Shown here: positions 23,269 through 36,550 of the stretch, in pieces
How positions within the stretch are numbered: the stretch's first letter is position 1
Layout of the letters: the number at the start of each line of letters is the position of its first letter
DNA from: an uncultured Ruminococcus sp.
GTDB lineage: Bacteria > Bacillota > Clostridia > Oscillospirales > Ruminococcaceae
Direction of reading: 5' to 3'
Assembly: GCA_902783005.1 (NCBI GenBank)
Contig: CACZPI010000073.1
Location: 1-36,550, forward strand
Length of the DNA: 36,550 nucleotides
Position numbers and translations under genes: made by a program
Notes under the pieces: model-generated
Told to the model about the DNA's origin: nothing
Database searches by the model: none
Seen by the model: the letters and a program-made list of their open reading frames with translations, nothing else

Positions 23269-23640
23269 ATGGATTACAGAGTAGCAGTGGCATCATCGGA
23301 CGGCATTGTGGTAAACCAGCATTTCGGTCATGCCGACCGATTTCACATCGTGGAGCTGCATCCGGAGGACGGTACACATCAATATGTCGAATCCAGAGAC
23401 GTGCAGCACGTCTGTCGGGGACATGACCACAACGAGGCGGATTTTGACCGGGTGCTGGATGCACTCTCCGATGTGCAGGCGATCCTGGTAGCAAAGATCG
23501 GGCAGGGCGCCTCGGATTATCTGGAAAGCAAAGGAATGCTCGTTTACGAAGCCCCGTTTCTGATCGACCCGGTGATTGACAAGATTCTGAATGACAGGCT
23601 ATGGGAGGTGGATGCATGGCAATCTCATACGAGGAGCTGA
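23269..23640 (+). CDS. NifX/NafY-family iron-cluster cofactor carrier
   Basis: A 123-residue protein of the dinitrogenase iron-molybdenum cofactor family, with the N-terminal pattern VAVASSDGIVVNQHFGHADRF typical up to about residue 25. Relatives bind or carry NifB-co or related clusters between assembly proteins. Two His-rich spots (VCRGHDHNEAD) are candidate cluster contacts. Start after GAGGTG, 12 bases after the K3 remnant. Its 3' end overlaps the NifB start by 25 bases, so the two are coexpressed, which fits a role next to NifB. Confidence 0.85.
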   Translation: MDYRVAVASSDGIVVNQHFGHADRFHIVELHPEDGTHQYVESRDVQHVCRGHDHNEADFDRVLDALSDVQAILVAKIGQGASDYLESKGMLVYEAPFLIDPVIDKILNDRLWEVDAWQSHTRS

Positions 23641-24491
23641 CCGACAAGCACCCCTGCTATGCAAGGGGAAAGCGCGGCAATACCGGCAGAATCCATCTAC
23701 CCATCAGCCCGACCTGCAACATCGAATGCCGCTTCTGCGACCGCAGGATCAACGACTTCGAGCAGCGCCCCGGCGTGGCATCCACGGTCATTAAGCCGGA
23801 GGAATCCATCGAGGTGATCGAAAAGTCCCTTGCGTTGTGTCCGGAGATCAAGGTCGCCGGCATTGCGGGACCGGGCGATACGCTCGCTTCGGATTATGCC
23901 CTCCAGACCTTCCGGCTCATCAAGGAGCATTTCCCCGATCTGGTCAAGTGCATGAGTACAAACGGACTGCTATTGGCAGAAAAAGCGGATGAGATCATTG
24001 AAGCAGATATTGATTCGCTCACCGTCACGGTCAATGCCGTTGACCCGGAAATTGAAGCGAAGCTCAACCGGGGCATTCTTTGGCACGGCAAGCACTATAC
24101 AGGTGTCGAGGCAGCGGAAATTCTCATCCGGAATCAGCTTGAGGGGATCCGGAAGGTCAGTGCGGCAGGTATTACGATCAAGGTGAATACCGTGCTGGTC
24201 ATCGGCATCAATGACGAACATATTGAAGAAATTGCAAGAACTGTGAGTGAGGCGGGTGCTTCCATCTACAACATCATCCCGCTGATTCCGCAGAATGAGC
24301 TGAAGGATTATCCCGCACCGACCTGTGCGCAGATCGATGGAGCAAGAGCGAGAGCGCAGAAGTATATTGACGTATTCCGTCACTGCCAGCGCTGCCGTGC
24401 AGATGCCATCGGTGTGCCTGGTGAGAAGGACTACGGAGATCAGATCTGGGTGCAGCGAATTGCGCATAAGGATACATTTTCGCATGGATAA
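23616..24491 (+). CDS. nifB: NifB-like radical SAM cofactor synthase
   Basis: A 291-residue radical SAM protein. The SAM-cluster motif is C34-x3-C38-x2-C41 (SPTCNIECRFCDRR), preceded by HPCY with C14. The C-terminal H-C-x2-C-R-A-D-A-I-G signature (C257, C260) is typical of NifB and supplies further cluster ligands. NifB fuses Fe-S units with a carbide from SAM to make NifB-co, the core of nitrogenase cofactors. Stand-alone form without the C-terminal NifX domain, which is encoded next door. The ATG at 23616 follows GGGAGGTGG; the in-frame ATG five codons earlier is less well placed. Confidence 0.92.
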   Translation: MAISYEELTDKHPCYARGKRGNTGRIHLPISPTCNIECRFCDRRINDFEQRPGVASTVIKPEESIEVIEKSLALCPEIKVAGIAGPGDTLASDYALQTFRLIKEHFPDLVKCMSTNGLLLAEKADEIIEADIDSLTVTVNAVDPEIEAKLNRGILWHGKHYTGVEAAEILIRNQLEGIRKVSAAGITIKVNTVLVIGINDEHIEEIARTVSEAGASIYNIIPLIPQNELKDYPAPTCAQIDGARARAQKYIDVFRHCQRCRADAIGVPGEKDYGDQIWVQRIAHKDTFSHG

Positions 24492-24507
24492 CGACGATTT
24501 CAAGCCC

Positions 24508-24563
24508 GCAGGAGCTTAATCCTGCATCAAACGGTCTGTGCTGTCTGCCCATTGACAGCGCAG
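24508..24563 (+). promoter_or_regulatory. Two hairpins between nifB and nifH
   Basis: Hairpin one: GCAGGA / TCCTGC (24508-24525). Hairpin two: a 10-bp stem CTGTGCTGTC / GACAGCGCAG (24536-24563) with one G-U. Neither has a T-tract, so they look like processing or mRNA-stability elements that could raise nifH above nifB expression. Confidence 0.5.
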
Positions 24564-24597
24564 CACCTCCGTTTTCAAAATCAGCAAAAAGGAGTAG

Positions 24598-25437
<840 letters not shown>

Positions 25438-25449
25438 TGGAGGTGTGCC

Positions 25450-25692
25450 GTGAAAATTGATATTGACAGGGTGGAGATCGTGACACCGGACACGCTCATC
25501 GGCGATCTGGTGCTGTGGCACCCGGAGGCTGCGCCGGTACTATATGCCATCGGTATGCATTGTCTCGGCTGTCCGGCATCCGGTGCGGAATCCATCAGGG
25601 AGGCTGCCGATGTCCACGGTGTGGATGCGGACGAGCTCGCGGCACTGCTGAATGAGCGGATCGCCGCCGACAAAGACAAGAAAATATCCTAA
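25450..25692 (+). CDS. DUF1858 small protein
   Basis: An 80-residue protein starting at GTG after GGAGGTG, 12 bases from nifH. Residues about 10-60 form a DUF1858 domain with the family motif IGMHCLGCPASGAES containing a CxxC. Such domains occur alone or fused to hybrid-cluster and other Fe-S proteins in anaerobes; function unknown. Its position at the end of the operon suggests a redox or cluster-handling role for the nitrogenase-like enzymes, which is inference. Confidence 0.85.
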   Translation: MKIDIDRVEIVTPDTLIGDLVLWHPEAAPVLYAIGMHCLGCPASGAESIREAADVHGVDADELAALLNERIAADKDKKIS

Positions 25693-25752
25693 TGTTCTGT
25701 TATTCGTAGGCGTCGCTTACAGAATTGACTGCCGAAATAAAATGAAAATAAC

Positions 25753-25800
25753 ATCCCGGAATACTGTGCAGATCATCACAGTGTTCCGGGATTTTTATTT
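25753..25800 (+). terminator. Terminator at the end of the sulfur region
   Basis: A 16-bp stem with one G-U pair (arms 25753-25768 and 25777-25792), 8-nt loop, followed by TTTTATTTTTTC. Confidence 0.9.
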
Positions 25801-26270
25801 TTTCATTTCCTTCGTTCGACAAGTGTCGCATGGGTCCTATGATAAAATAATATCAGATCGAGGATTTTGTGGAATACATCGATATGTTTCTCACTCAGAG
25901 AATTTTCAAAGGGGATACAGAGCTTGTTAAACACTTTGAGATGTACATTGGTTCATGTTCCCATTTGAGTATGTGCGGATTGTGATATGAGGGCTGAAAA
26001 AACTTTTTTGCCCCAACACTCGAAATACAAATACAAATTATCAAGTTCTCTTAGAATTGTAGATGACCTGTTCTTCTGAAAAGCTATACATTCACGGATC
26101 ATGGCTCGTTTCAAGACCAAGAGCATAGTTATCAAAAAAAGTTTCTTTTACACCAAACTTTATTCCTACACTAATTGGTATATCGGAAGCACAGGCAGAG
26201 TGTGCGCTGCGATATCAGGATACAGAAAGAAAAGGGTGCTTATCTTCGTGGTGGTAAGAAATGAGAATAG
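25801..26270. other. AT-rich intergenic stretch with a possible gene remnant
   Basis: No complete gene is convincing here. Bases 25851-25985 read as YQIEDFVEYIDMFLTQRIFK and on for 44 residues to a stop, without a start or ribosome site. The acidic and aromatic composition looks protein-like, so it may be a remnant, but I do not recognise a family. Base composition drops compared with the sulfur genes, marking the border to the mobile/defence region. Confidence 0.35.
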
Positions 26271-26271
26271 G

Positions 26272-26299
26272 TTTTTTCAAATCTGAAATGTGGTATAAT
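26272..26299 (+). promoter_or_regulatory. Extended -10 promoter of the HTH/polymerase pair
   Basis: TGGTATAAT at 26291-26299 is an extended -10 element; the -35 area is only a T-run (26272-26277). It lies about 75 bases before the HTH gene and has none of the sulfur-regulon elements. Confidence 0.5.
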
Positions 26300-26375
26300 A
26301 AGGGGGAAGAGTCAAAGAGCGTGGAGACTCTACAAGAATATGATACAATAGCAAAAATCGAAAGGGGTAATTATT

Positions 26376-26615
26376 ATGGACAAGAGAACCAGAATGCTGT
26401 CTATTGCAAAGGCGGCGGAGATGTACCAGTTGAGCAGTACATATATTCGCAAGCTTGCGAAATGTCGGAAGATCCATGCGGTTCGTACCGGTGTGACAGG
26501 AAATGGTAAGATCCTGATCAATGCTGAATCACTGGAGGATTATTTGGCATCGGCCTATCTTCCGTCCGAAGAGAACGCTACGGAGGGTATCAAACGTATT
26601 TCTGCAGAACTGTAA
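26376..26615 (+). CDS. Excisionase-like helix-turn-helix protein
   Basis: A 79-residue protein with one MerR/excisionase-type HTH: LSIAKAAEMYQLSSTYIRKL (residues 8-27), then a wing and a short acidic tail. Such proteins bind DNA as recombination directionality factors or small regulators in mobile elements. Start after AAAGGGG. It precedes the polymerase-like gene by 25 bases and shares its promoter, so the pair forms a unit. No integrase or attachment sites are visible. Confidence 0.78.
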   Translation: MDKRTRMLSIAKAAEMYQLSSTYIRKLAKCRKIHAVRTGVTGNGKILINAESLEDYLASAYLPSEENATEGIKRISAEL

Positions 26616-26640
26616 AATGGCATATGAAAGGAGAACTAAA

Positions 26641-31956
<5,316 letters not shown>

Positions 31957-31960
<4 letters not shown>

Positions 31961-32013
31961 AGCAGAATACGATCGAGGATCTGCAAAGCGTCCTGGAGAG
32001 CTTTGACGAATAG
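31957..32013 (+). CDS. Possible 18-residue frame after hsdS
   Basis: GTG overlapping the hsdS stop opens MKQNTIEDLQSVLESFDE and ends 30 bases before the next gene. It may be a remnant start of another gene of the island or a coupling peptide. No family is recognisable. Confidence 0.3.
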
Positions 32014-32043
32014 GATAGTTGAAAGAAGATAGGAGGGGCATGC

Positions 32044-33759
32044 ATGTCACAGATCGACGCAATTCGGTTTCGGAAGTATAAGTCGTTTGGAGAGGAATAC
32101 TCCACGATTCCCTTGAAGCATATGACGGTCTTGATTGGTAGGAATAATAGCGGGAAGTCCAGCTGTATCGATGTGATCGAGGCACTGTGCAGACCGGATA
32201 CGCTAGCATCAACAAAAAAGCACTCTTTAGAACTGCTTGTGGATAGGATGCTTTCAGATGACGAATGGACGGATCACTTTTCGAAGTCGGGATATTTTAA
32301 AGGGGTGTATCCTTCATTAAACCAATTTCATGGAAGGATCTGTTCATTTAACTTATTACCGCAATCCAGCGGGGTTCATCCTTCTTCATATCCTGATATG
32401 ATCCCATTTGAGGAAAAAGAACTGAATACTGCGATTCGTTCTAGCGAATTAGAAAACCAGCTTGATATGCTTATCAAGAAGATCAGCTTTGTTAGGATCA
32501 ACGCTGAAAGGGATATAGTCCCAGAAGTTGAAGGCGCTAAAGAAAACTTAGATGAGAACGGAAACGGAGCTACGAGCCTGATCAACCTCATTCTGAATCA
32601 TGAAGACCAAAATGAATGGTTGATCAAGCGTGATCTCCTGGATGCATTAAATCATATTATGTATCCCGACGCGATATATACCGGAATCGATGTTAAGAAG
32701 CTCCGGGATGACAAATGGGAAGTGTTTCTCTATGAAGACGATAAAAAGTATGCTTTGTCAAAAATGGGAAGCGGTCTCAAGACTGTTATCTTAGTGCTAC
32801 TGTGCTTGATCGTGATCCCCTCAACTAAACACTTCTACACTTGGGAAGATGCAATTTGTATCTTTGCATTTGAGGAATTGGAAAACAACTTGCATCCTGC
32901 TTTACAAAGAAGATTGTTCGACTATATCGACAAGTTCCGCCTGAATCATCCCAATACATATGTTTTCCTGACAACACATTCTCATGTCCCCATCAATATG
33001 TTTGCTGGCCAGGAGGATGCGCAGATCCTTCATGTCACCAAAAAGGACGGTGTGTCGTCGCTGCATGTTATTGATGATCTCATCTCAAAAAGTGAAGTGC
33101 TGAATGATCTGGATGTCAGAGCAAGCGATCTGCTGCAATCCAATGGCATCATCTGGGTAGAAGGACCGTCAGATCGTATCTACATCAAACGATGGATCGA
33201 GCTATGGGGTGGCAGCGATCTGCGTGAAGGCATCGATTACCAGTTTCTATATTATGGTGGCAGACTGCTGTCCCATTATTCAGCTGTCGAGTCAGAGGAT
33301 CCGGATGACCAGGTCGATGAAAAACTGATCGAGATCCTAAAGATCAATAGAAACGCTGCGATCGTGATGGATAGCGATATCACGAGGGAGCGGCCTGATA
33401 TCAATAAAACAAAAGAAAGGATCCAGGATGGATTCAAGCAGAATCACATGCTTTGTTGGATCACTGCTGGCAAAGAGATAGAAAACTATGTGCCTGTTCA
33501 AGCGATCAACTCTGCCTACGGTTGCCAACTGTCACAATGCGGCTTGAACAACCTGTTCCCTAATTATGTCAAAAAGGATGCAACTACCCAAAAAGCCTTT
33601 CGTAAGGGAAAAGTTTCTTTTGCTTGTGAGGTCGCAAAGCATATTACGAAGGGCGATTCAATCCAAGTCCCTAGATCGGATCTGGAACAGAAAATGGCAG
33701 AACTGATCAAGACGATCAGAGGATGGACGCCGAATAGACTAGAACCATATATAGAATAA
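32044..33759 (+). CDS. OLD-family ATP-dependent nuclease (AAA ATPase plus TOPRIM)
   Basis: A 571-residue protein. An SMC/ABC-like ATPase comes first: Walker A GRNNSGKS (residues 32-39) and Walker B/signature area FEELENNLHP (about 275-285), then VFLTTHSH. A TOPRIM nuclease domain follows: WVEGPSDRIYIKRW (about 371-384) with its catalytic Glu, and VMDSD (about 441-445) with the Asp pair. The layout is that of OLD nucleases, also used by GajA of Gabija and related defence ATPases. No UvrD-like partner (GajB) lies next to it, so it is not a standard Gabija operon. Start after GGAGGGG. Placed inside a type I locus, it is likely anti-phage. Confidence 0.87.
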   Translation: MSQIDAIRFRKYKSFGEEYSTIPLKHMTVLIGRNNSGKSSCIDVIEALCRPDTLASTKKHSLELLVDRMLSDDEWTDHFSKSGYFKGVYPSLNQFHGRICSFNLLPQSSGVHPSSYPDMIPFEEKELNTAIRSSELENQLDMLIKKISFVRINAERDIVPEVEGAKENLDENGNGATSLINLILNHEDQNEWLIKRDLLDALNHIMYPDAIYTGIDVKKLRDDKWEVFLYEDDKKYALSKMGSGLKTVILVLLCLIVIPSTKHFYTWEDAICIFAFEELENNLHPALQRRLFDYIDKFRLNHPNTYVFLTTHSHVPINMFAGQEDAQILHVTKKDGVSSLHVIDDLISKSEVLNDLDVRASDLLQSNGIIWVEGPSDRIYIKRWIELWGGSDLREGIDYQFLYYGGRLLSHYSAVESEDPDDQVDEKLIEILKINRNAAIVMDSDITRERPDINKTKERIQDGFKQNHMLCWITAGKEIENYVPVQAINSAYGCQLSQCGLNNLFPNYVKKDATTQKAFRKGKVSFACEVAKHITKGDSIQVPRSDLEQKMAELIKTIRGWTPNRLEPYIE

Positions 33760-34048
33760 GCACCGGCCAGATAATTGATCGGTTCCGATCAATTATGTCA
33801 CAGTTTGAGCTGTGGGAGGATAGCAATGATATGGAATGATCGCAGGCGATCAAGTGATGGATGCCAGAAAAAGAAATATCTATCGGTCGTTGGTGTAATG
33901 GAGATGTAGAGTTGTATATGGACATACCGTAGATATTGACCAAGTTATGGAAATCATTGAGTAATCATTCAGACTTCAAGTTGATCAATAGGATCATTCA
34001 ATGCAAAACTCCATGTATGGAAAGCCTCTAAATAATGGGGGGTGTGAT
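33760..34048. other. Intergenic stretch with inverted repeats and gene debris
   Basis: It contains a perfect 12-bp inverted repeat (33771-33796) and a short hairpin CACAG-N6-CTGTG. A 23-codon frame MPEKEISIGRWCNGDVELYM (from about 33861) continues in another frame as DIDQVMEIIE before a stop near 33963. The second part looks like a frameshifted small gene. No recognisable function. Confidence 0.4.
33771..33796. repeat. Perfect inverted repeat
   Basis: ATAATTGATCGG / CCGATCAATTAT with a 2-base spacer, directly after the OLD-type gene. It lacks a T-tract on the + strand, so it could be a protein-binding dyad or a weak terminator rather than a classic one. Confidence 0.7.
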
Positions 34049-35863
34049 ATGAACGATTATAATGGAATAGCTGAAATTCGCTTAACACAGTCAGTATTCC
34101 AGCAAGGTAACTTTATCCCTGCACAGATCAATCTGATCATCGGGCGAAACGGAACTGGTAAATCCACTTTTTCAAGTCTAATCCGCAGTATTGAACCGCT
34201 TTCGTTCCAAAATGGATGCTCTGCCAAAGAATATCGCATCATCGTATTTGACCGCCGGTATGTGCTGGATAATGTCATGCAGTATGATTCGATTCCTGGC
34301 ATTGTCACATTCAGCAAGCACAACTCAGATATAGAGCAGCGTATTTATGCACTGAAGGCGGAGTTACAGCAGTATGAAGCGCAACTCTCTGGCTTCCAGG
34401 CTGCATTGGATCGTCTTTCTGATGATAAGACTCGGATCACACATACTGCAGTAGAGTTCTTCTGGGCGCAAACCAAAGATTTCCGCAAGAAGTTTGAAAA
34501 GGCACTCATCGGCAAAAAGACGAAGCAAAAGCTCACTGAGGCTCTTCTTGCGGCAGAGCCGCGCTATCAGGATATCGGCACATTGTCATCTGTATATGCC
34601 GCTGCGTTTGGTGAAGAAAAAGCTCTGCAGCCGCTTCTAAGCACTGTTCAGGATACCAATGCACTTGACAGTCTGTCACAGTCGGGATTATTGATAGAAC
34701 CGATCATCAGCAGTTCCGATTCTCTCTTTTTCCGCTTCATAAAGAATATTCATGCAGTTGATTGGGTACAGCAGGGACACAAGCAATTCGGAGAGCATAC
34801 AAACGGCATCTGTCCGTATTGTCAGCAGACACTTCCGGCAGATTTTGAGGAACAGATCGCAAGCTGTGTAAACGCTGAATACGAATCAGCGCTTGGGCAG
34901 CTGCAGGGATTGTTGGAAATATACCGACAGACGGCAAATCAGCTGTTCATTCCTTTGCAGAATAATCTGAAGTATATGCCCGTTGGAACAGATCATCGTA
35001 TGCTCCTCACGCTGCTGAAAACACTGAAAGAGCGTATCAAGTCTAATCTGGAACGCATACAGGCGAAAATACATTCACCGTCGAATCCTGTCAGGTTAGA
35101 ACTGACAAAGGATTTACTGATTGAGATTCAGTCTGAGATCGCTGCGATCAACAATGTGATTACTGAAAACAATCATATAATCGCTGACCGGAAAAACTGC
35201 CAGAAGCAATGCGCAGATTCTGTGATCGCATATCTGGCTCATCAGTTCAGACAGGATATCGCAGAATACAAACTCAAGAAAGCACAGATGGAGGCAGCTC
35301 GCATTCCTCTGATGTCCCAGATCGAACATTCTCAAGCTAAGATCAGAGCTTGTTCCGGGCAGATCAAAACGCTGACACAGCAGATCATGGATACCGAAAC
35401 AGCCGTCAAAGGCATCAATCAGGTGCTGTCCGAATCCGGATTCCGCAGCTTTTATCTGCGGCAGAGTCGGGTTTCAGACCATGCTTATGAAGTCGTGCGC
35501 CATGACGGAAGCATCGCTTCAAATCTGAGCGAGGGAGAACAGCGTTTTCTAGCATTTCTGTACTTCTATCATACCGTCAAGCAGAACACCTCCGTTATCA
35601 AGCCGACCATTGCGGTACTCGATGATCCTTTCTCCGGCTTAGATCGGGAAGCGTCCGCTGTCGTTTTACATCTGATCGACGATCTGATGAATTATTGCGA
35701 AAGTGCAGATTGCTTACTTCGGCAGCTATTCGTACTGACCTATCACGAGGACTATTTTCTGACTCTGACGCAGAATCCTGTTTGCAGTACAGACAAGGCG
35801 CTGGTGTGCAGATTCAAAAAAGACGAAAACAAAACGCAAATAGAGATCATTCATAATAGGTGA
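34049..35863 (+). CDS. AAA_13-type ATPase with zinc hook (RloC/PrrC-like relative)
   Basis: A 604-residue SMC/Rad50-like ATPase: Walker A GRNGTGKST (32-40), long helical arms (about 95-190 and 280-480), a CPYC zinc hook in the middle (C255, C258), signature LSEGEQRFLAF (493 on), Walker B AVLDDPFSGLD (522 on) and H-loop LTYHEDYF. This is the AAA_13 family that includes the anticodon nucleases RloC and PrrC, the latter encoded inside type I hsd loci. Here no extra nuclease domain follows the ATPase, so tRNA cleavage is not supported. The effector may be the exonuclease/helicase gene 4 bases downstream. Start at 34049 after GGGGGGTG. Confidence 0.82.
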   Translation: MNDYNGIAEIRLTQSVFQQGNFIPAQINLIIGRNGTGKSTFSSLIRSIEPLSFQNGCSAKEYRIIVFDRRYVLDNVMQYDSIPGIVTFSKHNSDIEQRIYALKAELQQYEAQLSGFQAALDRLSDDKTRITHTAVEFFWAQTKDFRKKFEKALIGKKTKQKLTEALLAAEPRYQDIGTLSSVYAAAFGEEKALQPLLSTVQDTNALDSLSQSGLLIEPIISSSDSLFFRFIKNIHAVDWVQQGHKQFGEHTNGICPYCQQTLPADFEEQIASCVNAEYESALGQLQGLLEIYRQTANQLFIPLQNNLKYMPVGTDHRMLLTLLKTLKERIKSNLERIQAKIHSPSNPVRLELTKDLLIEIQSEIAAINNVITENNHIIADRKNCQKQCADSVIAYLAHQFRQDIAEYKLKKAQMEAARIPLMSQIEHSQAKIRACSGQIKTLTQQIMDTETAVKGINQVLSESGFRSFYLRQSRVSDHAYEVVRHDGSIASNLSEGEQRFLAFLYFYHTVKQNTSVIKPTIAVLDDPFSGLDREASAVVLHLIDDLMNYCESADCLLRQLFVLTYHEDYFLTLTQNPVCSTDKALVCRFKKDENKTQIEIIHNR

Positions 35864-35867
35864 ACCA

Positions 35868-36550
35868 ATGAAATCAATCGTATTCTTTGACGCAGAGATC
35901 AACCCTGAAAACGGGCAGATACTGGATATCGGCGCAGTCGATGCTGACGGGCGTCAGTTTCATGCTGCCTCTGTGGGTGAGTTCACTGATTTTGTCAATG
36001 AATACACATTTTTCGGCGGGCACAATATCCTCAGCTTTGACCTGAAGTATCTTGAAGCAGCGATTCCGCAAAGTGCATCAACGCAGTATGTGGACACGCT
36101 CTGCCTGTCGCCGCTTTTGTTTCCTGCAAAGCCCTATCACCGACTTCTGAAAAATGACAAATTGCAGACGGATTCGCTCAGCAATCCTCTGGATGATGCT
36201 GTGAAATCATTTGAGCTGTTCTGCGATGAAGTCACAGCATTTGAAGCGCTGGACGATACGCTGAAACAGATATGGTATCTGCTGCTGCATCAGCTGCCGG
36301 AATTTTCCGGGTTCTTTACATATCTGGAATATACTGCGGACAACGATGCCGTTAGGCTGATTGTAGAGCATTTTAATGGCAAAATTTGTGCCAATGCGCC
36401 GCTGTCATATATGGTCATGAATCATCCGCGGGAGCTTGCCTACTGCCTTGCGCTGATTTCAGTAGATGACCGGCATTCGATCACGCCGCCGTGGGTTCAG
36501 ATCAATTACCCGCTGGTGGACAATTATATGCGCGTGCTGCGCAATCATCC
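35868..36550 (+). CDS. DEDD exonuclease-domain protein, probable N-terminus of a RecQ-type helicase (partial)
   Basis: The frame runs off the right edge after 227 residues. Residues 1-125 form a DnaQ-like 3'-5' exonuclease domain: Exo I VFFDAEINPENGQILDIGAV-type (D8, E10), Exo II GHNILSFDLKYLEA, and an Exo III-like NPLDDAVKSFELF. The following region with SITPPWVQINYP resembles the linker to RecQ-family helicases that carry such an exonuclease. It starts 4 bases after the AAA_13 stop, so the two act as one operon. The helicase part is outside the window and this remains inference. Confidence 0.68.
   Translation, partial: MKSIVFFDAEINPENGQILDIGAVDADGRQFHAASVGEFTDFVNEYTFFGGHNILSFDLKYLEAAIPQSASTQYVDTLCLSPLLFPAKPYHRLLKNDKLQTDSLSNPLDDAVKSFELFCDEVTAFEALDDTLKQIWYLLLHQLPEFSGFFTYLEYTADNDAVRLIVEHFNGKICANAPLSYMVMNHPRELAYCLALISVDDRHSITPPWVQINYPLVDNYMRVLRNH

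Noticed and set aside
32044-33759. Complete Gabija system
   Set aside because: GajA-like architecture is present, but the UvrD-like GajB partner is not next to it.
34049-35863. PrrC/RloC anticodon nuclease
   Set aside because: The ATPase motifs end the protein; there is no C-terminal nuclease domain with the Arg-Glu-His triad.

Overview
The window is about 36.5 kb from a low-to-mid GC Firmicute, most likely a Clostridia member of the Ruminococcus/Oscillospiraceae type. This is inferred from the strong AAAGGAG ribosome-binding sites, the TATAAT-type promoters with 17-bp spacers, the clostridial character of the proteins and the anaerobe-specific gene content. The exact taxon cannot be read from the sequence.

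Layout. 1-2.1 kb holds debris of a type I methyltransferase gene, an internally deleted MocR regulator, and a minus-strand nitrilase-family/GNAT pair. 2.2-25.7 kb is a dense methionine/cysteine gene block. It contains metY; a LysR regulator with a homoserine O-acetyltransferase (MetA type) and a small Cys-pair lipoprotein; an ABC transporter whose ATPase is frameshifted; a methyltransferase-metK-luxS-mccB-mccA operon; a first nitrogenase-like D/K pair; a second transporter (binding protein plus permease) joined to a second D/K pair; and a collapsed third D/K locus followed by nifX-like, nifB-like, nifH-like and DUF1858 genes. 25.7-26.4 kb is AT-richer intergenic DNA. 26.4-36.5 kb is a defence/mobile region: an excisionase-like HTH protein, a family-B-like DNA polymerase, hsdM (5' truncated), hsdS, an OLD-type ATPase/TOPRIM nuclease, an AAA_13 ATPase with a zinc hook, and the start of a DEDD-exonuclease protein, probably a RecQ-type helicase.

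How it fits together. The nitrogenase-like genes sit among genes that need methanethiol or make methionine from it: acetylating MetA and O-acetylhomoserine sulfhydrylase. This matches the known methylthio-alkane reductase (Mar) concept, in which a nitrogenase-like enzyme releases methanethiol from organosulfur compounds and MetY fixes it into methionine. MetK, LuxS, MccA and MccB would then carry sulfur on to SAM, homocysteine and cysteine. One NifH-like and one NifB-like protein would have to serve two complete D/K pairs. No NifEN scaffold is visible, and the usual NifD His ligand of the cofactor appears to be Val in both D proteins.

Regulation. Seven promoters (upstream of metY, lysR-metA, both transporters, the metK operon, D1K1 and the nifB/nifH operon) share the same architecture. 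Two half-elements lie 23 bp apart, and the second starts 14 bp before a TGGACA -35 box, which is followed by 17 bp and a -10 box. The lysR copy is moved 11 bp, one helical turn, upstream of a TTGACA box. The local LysR protein is the obvious candidate regulator. Two operons also carry Cys- or Met/Cys-rich leader peptides followed by intrinsic terminators, which suggests amino-acid-sensing attenuation on top of the LysR control.
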